A DNA stretch of 64,000 nucleotides, from positions 5,022,001-5,086,000 of the forward strand of contig CM082591.2 in assembly GCA_040954595.2 (NCBI GenBank), written 5' to 3'. Origin of the DNA: Balanoglossus misakiensis (lineage: Eukaryota > Hemichordata). The notes under the pieces are model-generated. The model did no database searches, was not told where the DNA came from, and saw only the letters and a program-made list of their open reading frames with translations. The position numbers and the translations under genes are program-made. Shown here piece by piece: positions 49,253 through 60,900 of the stretch. The first letter of the stretch is position 1, and the number at the start of each line of letters is the position of its first letter.

Positions 49253-51051
49253 TAAGACAATATAAAATTCATACATTTTGAATATATAACATCACAGTAC
49301 AAAAATCACAATACCGACAAATTTACATACTATGGAGTCAAACGCACATAATAAAGATTCTGTGATAGGCCAGCATGTGACCTTTTAACCTTTGGAGCAT
49401 CTGTAGGCCAATCACCACTCTTGTAGCCAAATATTCTGGAAAATAAATTTCAAGGCACTTTTTTCTTCAAAACTTTCCACGCTACTTTTTTACTTTGCTA
49501 CATCGAACATTTTTGGCACTTTTCTGCCCATGAACTTTGACCTGACGCGAAATAAAACCCAAACATTCCGACAACTTATGTCATCAGGATTTGTCACAAA
49601 ATCTACAAAATTAGAAATATATGAAAGTAAAAATGGAACATATATTAAGAATTATATTTCAATCAGACACAAACAAAACTGATGTGAGAGTCAAAAAAAT
49701 CTATGATCAAATGTCATGTGAAGGTCAACCCTAGAGTCATGTTCATATAAATTCCTCAAGGTCATAATCTGATTATGAAAGTAACCAATATGTGTATCGT
49801 TTTTTATGAATATGTCAGACATCTCAGACAAACCAAGTAGAATGTCAATCGTCAAACATCAGAATGTGTATTTGTGATGTTATACCGGTATGTATAAAAA
49901 TATTGTATTGGAATATTGAATGTTGTAGGTCCTGGGGTCACAAAAATTGATAAGACATCAAATTCTAGAAGTAAACAACCACAAGTATCACCAGATAAAA
50001 TTCCACAATAGAGTTAAACCACAGAAAGGTTAAGGTTCAAAAGGTCACAGAAAGGTTAAAGTTCATAGCAGTAAAATCCATAGAAGTTGAGCTGTGACAG
50101 TTCACTACTTAGGCCATAAGTCAAAAGTCTGTGTAAGTTGAAGGCACCGAAATGGGGAGGGGGGAGGGGATGGGGAAGTACTTTACACTGAAAGGTCATT
50201 GAATGTCATGGGTCAAAGGTCACAGAACTTGGCAAATAATCCTAATAAGATATTACGAGATCAAATTGCAATCATCAAAAAATATCCCAATCCATGCAGT
50301 CTTGTAATTTAGCACACAATTATGCATTTTAAATGTGGCAGTTAGTTTCAGTACTTTTGCAAGTAAGAAATTCAAGCAGTTTCGGATATCCTCATTGACA
50401 ACACCATAAAAGGGAAAATTATCGTCCATGTTCATTATTGTCATGTGTAGCATGTGAAGTCTATTTTAAAAATGTAAAACACTTTTCAAACGACTGACAA
50501 AAACTGAAGAAAAATAAAAAATTCACATACTGGTATGTCTAAACCTAAACTCTTAACTGACACTTATGAGCTGACAAGAAATGTTAAGAACCAAAATATT
50601 TCATCACCGGCACATATTTTCTAACTTTACAAAAATCAAAGATATGTGAATAAGTGGTATAGGGGAAGTCTTGAGTATAGGATAATTCTCAAAATAAAGT
50701 CTCTGAAACCAAAATGTAGCTGACAGAAAAACCAAATCCCTCTTGTCAAATATTTTGAAGCTTTGAAACATGATGGAAAATACTATCAAGAGTCTAGTCT
50801 TGGATAAAGAAATTCAGGTTCTTGGTTAACATAGAAAAAGTAGAAATCTTTAAAAAACTTTAGAATGAAGTCCATGAATCTAAATTGTTTGTGACAATGT
50901 TAGATATCAAATATCAATTTATCCAAATGCAAAATCATTTAGACCCTGCGAGGTCTTGCATGGCTAGGCAGTTTTTATGGGAGTCCGACATTTTCATATG
51001 ACATAGGCCAAACAAATGGCCAATCATAATAAACAGCACAAAAGTTAAACA

Positions 51052-51096
51052 CATTTTGTTAAACTCTGCACCCATACACATTCATACAAAGCTTGA
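51052..51096. repeat. Dispersed repeat fragment, second copy
   Basis: This is the partner of 24242-24290, with the same block order. It falls in the presumed 3' UTR of the ETS gene. Confidence 0.6.
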
Positions 51097-51937
51097 TTTG
51101 TGTTTAGCTACCAACCTGTTGCTATGGTAATTGACCAACTTTCGCGAGATCTCACACTAACCGGAGAATCATCTACTGTAAGGGATTAATAGTACTGCGC
51201 TGGGGCGTCTGGGATTGCTGGCCAAAAACACGCAATCTCACGTTCTGATTATCATGAATAATAAAAAAAATACATTTGATATGTTTGCAGGTAGGTGATA
51301 TATAACATCTAAAAGAGTCATATACCAAAGTCAATTTTCCCAATTCATTTCTGTGACATGACGAAAAACAACCTAAGTATCCCAATACAGTGACTGTACC
51401 ATATTTCAGTTTTCAAAAAAAATATATCTGTGTTCTGTTCCGATTATACTAAATGCAAGAAGGCTATTGCTTATCTGAATACTATGATGGTTTTTTGAAG
51501 TCCACCTGTCCACCGTCCAATGGAATTACCAAGACAAATTTAAAAATTGAATTTTAAGTCTGTGGCCAGATAATGAACAACTACATAACATGAAGAAAAA
51601 CCTCTGAATGCTGAAGACTGTAGTATCTGAATTTCTTTCGAAGTCAATGAATATTCATGACAACACTTTGTAAATTACTGCAATCACACATCTTTCCTGA
51701 CAAGCAAAACACAAAAAGGACACCTGCATGTTAATTCATGTATTCATTAGCTCTGTAAATTACAAACATTTATATACAGCCGTCAAATATATCCCATGTT
51801 CCGATACTTACATAAAATGTTGGCAAAATTATGCCAAATTATGAACTTTCTTCATATATTAAAACTGTACTTTTGCTGTTGTGATATATACTACTATATA
51901 CATGTATACAGGTATATTATCACTGTCCCAAATATTT

Positions 51938-54900
51938 TTAAAGTGTGTCTCTGTCTTCTACTAAATGAGGCTCTGGTTTGACTGGGACATTATCATCTCC
52001 ATCTTGAAGTGAGACTTTACTCTGGAGTTTGGAGTATTCAGGGCTTGGCTGTAGCTCACTTGGCCTCTTCAAGAATCTGAGAAAGAAGATAAAATTTGCA
52101 GTCAAAAGTTACTGAAAGTTCTGTACCATGGGGCTTTAACATGGTATTATAACATGACAATGGGGAGTAGAGCGACAAACTGGGTCTGACACCCCCTCTT
52201 CCATGTATACGGATCCAACTTTACTATAGAAAACAATGGAATTGGACCAAACCATGGTAGTGAAAGGGTTAATCACTTGGAAGAATATGATTAAACCATG
52301 CCTGTATGTAAGTTTCTGTCCTTCTTCCTTTTGTAGGATTTTCATTTTATAGTAATATCGCAGTGCCCGTGAAAGTTTGTCGTACGTCATATTTTTGCGG
52401 TTCTTTTGACGACCCCACAGATACGCAATAACGGTCGGTTTGATAATCCGGAATATCTGACACGACCGATCTTCCCATTTGATGTACGGACTGTACCCTT
52501 CCTCTGATAGTAGGAAATACAGGAATTCCCACAAAAGCCGACAATCTGGAGAGATGGACAAACAGAAAATTTTTTTTTTTATATTTCTTGGGGGGGGGGA
52601 GTGATTTTCGTCGCAGTGTTTGAAGTTGGTGTCATTCAAACAAACAATCAATCAATCAAACATAATTTATAGAGCACCAGAATCCAAGAAGAAATGTGAA
52701 ACATTTGAAAGAAACACTCCATTTTTTGTAAAATAATTGACTCTTTATGTAGTAGTTTCTTTGCTTAATAGTTTAAGTCTTGGAAAATGTTCCGATAATT
52801 TGTTTTTTGCTTCGGTGAAGCATCACGTTTAGGTTCCTTTAGGTATAATTATGTTGTTTGGTTTTTATTAAAATGACAACAAGGGTGACCAACAACAATG
52901 TAATAAATACTGACCTGAATTAGGTTTTTCTGGTTGGGAAAGAGTACTGAGATCAAGTGGGGTTGCTTGGTTGTATTCTTTGCTTGTGTCGTTCTGTACT
53001 TTCTCATCTATCATCTCTGCCTCATTCGGGTCGCTGTCGGAACAGGACACCGCGGGGCTGTGTCGGTCATCATCAGACGACGGCAACGACCCGTTTCTTG
53101 ATCGGCCGTTGGAGTTGGGTGGTGTCGGTAACGGTTCTGTGTTGAAACAAGTATGAGATTTTCTGAGTGAGAATTGGTTCTTTTCTAAAATGATAAACCC
53201 TGAAGTCCATGTTGCTCTATCTACTGACACACCTGAAAGGCTCAATATTCACTAGCTTTTGATTGGCTAACTTCAAATTCTTATACATTAAACGATTGAT
53301 CTGATTGGTTGACTGTAATTTCTTGTACATAAAATATTTGGGGAAGAGTGAAATCAATTTTTTTCAGCAAAAAAATTAGAGCTATTAAAGACAGAAAAAT
53401 AAAAATATTCTCCTGTATGGTACAGTCCCTATATATGTAAGAAGCACTGTACTATTGTTATTGTAACCAATTTATGTCTGAAATTTCAATTACCAATGAG
53501 AACAATTTTAGATTACCTTGTATGTGTCGTACAATAATTGACTGATGTGAGTTAAGTCTGCCCTCTTCATGTATTCTTCTTTCTTGAAAGGTTTCCGTGG
53601 CGATGTCAAACCTACCATCTACCTGTAAATTTCCTGATGTAAAAAGGTAGAACAAGTATACAGAATATTTCATTAATCATAAACCAAAAGGATAACTTTG
53701 ATATTGGCCTAATCAAAATAAAATTGGCAAAATAAGAAGACAAAGATGGAATAAAAAAAGTAAAGCATAATTTTGTGATTGGAAAAAAAATCAGATTAAA
53801 TGCAGATTGAGAAGGTGGCATAACTATACAAGTCTAATCCCCTACACCTCCTTGGACATCAAATGGTATGGCCCTAGAAAGTTCTTTCATCAAAGGCTTC
53901 TGAGTACATTCACACAAGAACAGTGTTGTAGTGTTAACAAGGTGATATTTTGACATTAGACATACCTTGCTTTGGGTTGAGTTGGCAACCAGGTAGAGCT
54001 GGCTGACCTGGGCTTGTGTCGTGATCGTGTCGAGCTGGACTGATCGGCGACAGTGGTGGGTACTTCGGAAACGGCTGGAAAAATTCTGCAATGACAACAG
54101 TGGGCAGAAGAGTGAATTAGAGGTGTTACTGTTATCCCACTACTCACTAAGAAATGTTAAGGCCTGAAGTAAATCTAAAGTAAAATACAGGTTTAACAGC
54201 AGCAACCTACAAGTGTACTAGTTGTACTAGAAGAACTGATTGAGTTTAAAGAACTAAAACAAAGTAATCAAATGTTAGTACCATTGGGGCGCTAGATACA
54301 GCTTCTTATTTGGAGTACTTGACACATTAAAGCAGTTAAACATTTAATGATTTGATCTTTCACTGAGAGACACCTTGCACAGATATTTCGGCACCAGTAC
54401 ATGCCTCTGCAAATTAGGAGTTTGTTTTCATCAAGTTTAATGACCCGTACGAGAACATCTATAGATACAAAGTATGTCAAGATGGGTGTGGTGTCCCTAA
54501 ACTAACAATGGCTTTCTTGTGGTTCTAGACCACCAAGACATGAAGTCATCACCAAGGCATGTCTTCCGAGACTAAAATAAGAAACACGGAAGAGGGAAGT
54601 GGATAAATTCAGTGAATAAATCCGAAACACACAATGAGTTGACGGCGAAAGTTCTGAATGGTTTTCTTTTGGAGTCTTTCATCGTTTTCTGAAAGGACGA
54701 GTTGAGGTTTCGAATGCCAGTAGTCGGGTGTATTCACTGATGCAACTGAATGTAAGAATGAATCGATGATTGATTTCCTTGTTTCTACATCATTGCATCT
54801 GTGGCTAAACTACTTTCATCCATAAAGTCCCAATAGCTGCCACTTTTAGGATATTTTTTATCGATAAAATAATTCAATCTACTCTTTATCCTAAGCCAGC

Positions 54901-57900
54901 AAAAGGCATCATTTTGAATTTGTGGAGAGTCTAACACCAATATGCACACCCCATAATAGTTTTCATCTCCTCGCTGCACGTGGCAGCTGAATAAATAGGT
55001 GTGACACTCATTTATAAGAAATAATAAAAAATCTCCTTTTATCCAGTCTACCTCTTGTATACCTATGGGGGGATGAAATTTGCAGACTCATGTAGCTGCA
55101 ATTAAGTTCTGCACACACTTCAAGATTACTAAAGAAACTGTAATTCGAAAAGACAGAACACACCTAACCACGACCTTTGATACATAAGGACACCGTAAGT
55201 TACTCCTTCAACTCCTGTCAGTTTCACAAACAAAGTAGTTTTCAAATTTATCGCCCTCTTCAACACCTCAATACGATCTTGTACTGGCCTTTCGCATAGT
55301 TTTGCCCATGGTAGGAAGTAAACCACATAAAAAATATAAACTTTGTCAATCTGAGTTAAGAAAACAGATTTCATTTATTAAGTGTGATATTTCCAGCTAC
55401 CCCAGATGTCCCCTTCTTTTGTTTTTGCATTAGATACATTAAAGGGCCACTATCTGTAAGTTCTGGCTATTTTTCAGCATTTTTGTTTAAATTTGCATAT
55501 CAACTACATTTACATTATATGTTCTCTCTATATTATCCCCAGATAGCCAGTTTCCAGCTTGTCAACTAGGCATGTAATTGTGTAAAGACCATATTGGATT
55601 CAACTCAGCTGAAATATTGCTTAAACAGTTTTAAAACCTATTGTGCATTTTAGACTGATTTTACTTAGAGAATGGTGCACTCTCATTTGCAAAATATAAG
55701 ACACATCTATTCCCATGGAATCTATCCTCAAATCTCATTCCGGCCTCATTAGAAACGGTTCTCCTGCAAAATCCTTGGTCTTGCTGGGAGTTCCACTTCC
55801 ATTGAAAACTGAACACGATTTCGGATCCCGCGGAAGAGAAGCCAAAGTGTTGCCAAGGTTACGGGAGAAAGACACGACTCGGTGACTGCTGCAAGATCTG
55901 GTTTCTCTATACATCCTGCCGTGGCACGATGGAACTGCTCAGATCATTTCCTTGTATTTAGATGGCCTCGTTTCAGGAAGACATAAAATGAGAATGCAGA
56001 GTCTGCATGTTCCAGGGGAAATTATGAGTCCACTGATGAGAACTGCGTCCAGGCAACTGACACGTTTCGATTCAACTTGCAAACGGGAAACAAAACTGAC
56101 TTGATTTCCTGGTTTTAATCAACCAAGTCATCTGACTGCAAGAATGCCTTGTGTAAATATACCAATGTTTCAGGTACTGTCTCTTCCTCACACAAAACTC
56201 CTGAAGGCTATAATTCTTTCAAGAAATCTTGAGCAGTTGAAGAGACAAGTACACAGTCTTGTCAGAATTTCTCATCATAATGATTTATGCAGGAGGATAT
56301 CCCACTAACATTACTTCCCCCTTCTTGGATTAATTATGACATTTGAACAAACTTCATCTTAAGTTGCTGTCTACATTTATCCTTACAGTGAAGAAGTACT
56401 TGGGAGGTTTCTAATTTAATAAACACAAGAGGAACAATGTTTCCATCAAATAGACATTTTTGACATTTGAACAAACAAACCAGGATACACTTAAATTTAG
56501 TGAAGATATCACATGCTTAAGTTTCTATTTTCTTAACAGATGAGGAACTAGTTTTTCATCAATAAAGGACACAATATATAATAAGAATTATGAAGACTTT
56601 AGGATTTGAACATGAAATTATATATACATACAACTTTGCCTATATTTACAATGAAATTTCATAGCCTAGTATTTCACTGCTATGTGTTAGTACAGAGAAA
56701 AACTTTTTTGTCTTAACCACACACTTCTATTTTATTTTTATAATCTTCATTCAATTATTGCATTTTCTCAGTTCTGTCAGCAATAATATAAAGGCTCTCT
56801 TCAAGTTATATATTATTTCTCCCTTCAAATAGTAAACTTAGCAATGCAAAGCAACAGAAATTAGTTGTGCTTCAATCCCACTGCAATAACTTGAAATTCT
56901 GTATGATGGATTTACATGTATCATGGAATTTCTATGGCCAATTAAATTGATCTATAGGCTCTCTTCAAGTTATATATAATTTCACCTTTCAAATAGTAAA
57001 CTAAGCAATGCAAAGTGACAGAAAATAGTTTTGCTTCAATCCCACTGCAATAACTTGAAATTAATTTCTGTGGCCAATTAAACAGAATGCAAAGAATTTT
57101 GCTCGCTGTCTCTGTCCCTCTGCTAAAAAAAACTATAACGAACAAAAATATATTTCTCTGACCTAGGATTTGCTAAAAATATTTATTAATGCACACCAAA
57201 TTTCCTTTTAGCTGTTAAAAATAACCCTTTACCATGCAAGCCTCATCAAACAATGGTTTCAAGAAAGTTTAATTATTCTGAAAATAGATTTACCTATTCA
57301 AGTCAAACTTCCGTACAGCCTTATTGTGGTTTGACTGGATTTATGCAGCAGGAAAGGGGGAATACCTATCAAAATTTGCTTCATACCAAAATAATCTCCA
57401 TATTGGCTGCACGAGTGTGTCATGCAATTAATAATCTGATCGTCAATTCAAGGGGACATGCACATACTGACCCCACATCCCCCAAATCACACCTTGTGAC
57501 ATTTAATTTCAGCCCGTGACCATCATAGATTTATCACATGAACTGTGCTGGCCTAGACAAAACCACACAACAGGGGAATTTACACACATCCCATCCCAAA
57601 CGTCGCATACGTCACATGCATACATACATTCACGTGCATGTGCAGTTGCAATACACATGAATGAGCACTGCAAGTAAATTTGACCAGGATGGTATTAAGA
57701 TCATCATCAATGTAAGCTTTATCTTAGATGTATATGTACATGTATCATTGGTTTATTTCTAATTTTCCGATCATAATGATTGACGAAATATGAATTTTAA
57801 GTATCAAACGTTAAACCACATAACCCGGATTCAAATTATATGCAAATAACTCATTAATATGCAAGAAATGCCCGTCATAAGTGTTAACTTTATCTTTGAT

Positions 57901-60900
57901 GTTTGATAAACTTAATCTTATATGTATTCCTAATTTTTTCATCGTGATGATTGACGAAATATGAATTTTTAAGTATCAAACCTTAAACCACATAACCAGG
58001 ATTCAAATTATATGCAAATAGCTCATTAATATGCAAGAAATGCCCGTCGTAAGTGTAAACTTTATCTTTGATGTTTGATAAACTTAATCTTATATGTATT
58101 CCTAATTTTTTCATCGTGATGATTGACGAAATATGAATTTTTAAGTATCAAACCTTAAACCAAATAACCTGGATTCAAATTATATGCAAATAACTCATTA
58201 ATATGCAAGAAATGCCAGTCGTAAGTGTAAACTTTATCTTTTATGTTTGATAAACTTTCCCCATATGTACATGTATCATTGGTTTACTTCTATTTTTTTC
58301 ATCATGATGACTGACGAAATATGAATTTTTAAGTATCAAACCTTAAACCATATAACCTGGATTCTAGTGACCTGCCGGGTACATGATACCAACATACCAG
58401 CTCACTCTGCAGTCTGCGATACCACTATTGAAATATTAACTCGCAAACTACACACATTACTCCTTATCATGTCGTCAACTATAATAAGCTCATGACAAAT
58501 AATCGAAGTGCGCTTTCTAGGGTATGGAGGAAATGTAGAACAAGTCTGCAAATATTGCAGATATATAACCCTTCACATTCACAGACAAAGTGCAAACACA
58601 TGGGTCTCAACTACATGTATAAACAACAAAAACACAAATTCAGGCTATCAAACTTTACAATTTTTTATATCTTGGCTTCAAAAAGAAATAAACTTCCGGG
58701 ATCAGGGCAAACATCATCCACTTGTGCGACCTCAAGCGACATATGAATGGGTGTTAATGATTTATTTGGCTTTTTCTACATGTACTAATGTTGATATTTT
58801 GCCATAGATATTGACAGGGTACGTGTTTCTCCCAGGGTACTGGATGTGTGATTTGGCTCCACGTGGTGATTTGAATTTTACATTAATAGTATTTCACATG
58901 ATTCAACACGATTCAGTTATCACTAACTGCTTGTTCTTAGGCTAACAGAAGATAACTTAATTGACCAGTCCCTTTGCCAACAAACGATATGTCTCTATGT
59001 CTACTGCACCCGGATCCGGATGTTCAATGTCCCAATTCAAATATTTGTAGTAGACTGGGTGCAACACTCTCAAAGCTGTATTAAACGTTAGACAGACACC
59101 ATTTTGTACAAAAATCTGGAAATAAGACACACAACTGACTATGAGCATAAAGCTGAATGTTCGCACGTCGAATGACAATATTGTACATATAGTTGGCAGT
59201 GTTCATATGAAAGGGGTTTATTCTTGTTACATGCTGCTTTCCTAGTCAAACATTATCGTATGCAGCTTTATCTCTTCGCGGCAGGAAACTTTTGTAATAT
59301 CAACAGAGGTGACTATTTCGTGACGATTATTTCACTTACTGCATTATCCAAATTCGCGTCAATTTATTTTCGCGTTTGTCTGGCTCTTACAAAGTTCGCG
59401 AAAAATTTTCATACAGTAGCTCCTTCCCAACTGGATGTGAATATTGTGTCATTCACCCTCAAAACATGTAGGTTGAGTATTTGTATACATACATGTGTCG
59501 CTAAGGAACAGATTCAGGACATGGTATCGGATGTCAATTCGAGGCTGCAGATCGACCTCACAGGTCGCATGAAATTTGCCGCCACCCACCATGTCACACG
59601 CACTGACATCAACTCAACTGAGTTTTGATTTATAGGAAAACTTAAACTGGCAGTGTAGCGTGGTGGTGAATGCAAATAAAGATCACGTCTTCCAGGAACC
59701 AGCAGTTTTCTTATCCTTCTGTGCTTAACCCTTGAGGTACACAGAACATTTCATGATTTATTAATGAAAACTTACGATGAAATTTCATGCACTGACATGC
59801 ATTCAAAGAAATTCATGAATGACATCAATACTCCATGCATATATATTTGTATTCATCATCATTCGTCAAATATTCATGCACAAAATATTGTGTTTTTTGA
59901 CTTGTAAATTTTCCTAAATCTGGTCCCTCGTGAATTATTGATGAATTATTCATGCATACTAATGAATATTCATGAAGTCATGCGTTTTCCATGTCATTCA
60001 CATTTTTCCCCCTTTAAAGCCCCTCCTTAACAAGTTCCATGAAATCTCCTTTGTCCTTAATGTTAAGGTCACTCACTGCACGCTTATTTCTGGAATGTAA
60101 GAAGTTTCAGTTTCGAGCATGGACTATTTTTTTCCCAAAAATATCTTAAGTAGTTCATAAACAATTAAGAAGGTCCTTACTCGGGCTGAATTGCATTTTT
60201 TTTGTGTACAGCAGCCTCCACCAGGGACAGTGCTGTGGGTCACCATGTGCTTCCAATTAACAGGACAGAAAATCAAATCACACATGAGATTTGAACACTA
60301 TAATAGTTAAACCTCCAATACCTGCTATATTTACACATTTTCATGAGTTTACTTGCAAACTTGGAATGGGCCATTTAAATAAACTAACCGATGGGTATAT
60401 ATACAAACACATCATCAACCTCTGATTGTAAACGGGTGTGGCACTCATTAGTCAGCTGCCAATTTCTATGCAGATTGAACTATCTAGGTATGTGAACAAT
60501 GGTATAAGAAACTCCGCAAAGTTAAAATTGGATAAGGAGATGTTTGAAATATGCTATTGACTAAATTGTGTTAAAAGTGGCAGCTACTGGGCTTTAAAAT
60601 TAGTAGCTGGGGTACCATTGTATTTAATTGTCTCATGCACGAAGCACAATTCATCACCTTATATGGAAGTTCAAAGGAAGTACAACTTTAAAAACATTGG
60701 GTGTGGACAAGATATCGCTACTGAATTTGTAGACTGCATATAGTGATACAGGTATTTACAAGGTGTCGATATATCAGCAGGCATCAAATTTTTCAGTAGT
60801 ATACAAACATTGGTTCCTTTTGGCATGGTTTCAAAACTTTATCTCTGTCAAGAGCAATCATACACATGCATGCTTAAAATTCACCTACTCTTGTGCCACA

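Larger units (their letters stand above)
46197..51937. other. Convergent 3' UTR / intergenic region
   Basis: There are no coding exons between the ELOVL stop and the ETS-gene stop. Plus-strand poly(A) signals AATAAA lie at 47978-47983, 49013-49018 and 49241-49246. For the minus-strand gene the first canonical signal is at 49247-49252. The interval includes the foldback element, satellite array B and a dispersed repeat fragment at 51052-51096. Also seen is an inverted repeat with CACCCCTAT at 48564-48572 and ATAGGGGTG at 48627-48635. Confidence 0.6.

Noticed and set aside
53517-53613. Alternative acceptors (TTTACAG at 53623 and GATGGTAG at 53613) for the fourth ETS-gene coding exon
   Set aside because: The first gives an immediate stop in the required phase. 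The second reads open (GLTSPRKPFKK...) but ends in phase 0, which does not join the next exon. The acceptor at 53634 has a better pyrimidine tract and keeps phase 1 on both sides.
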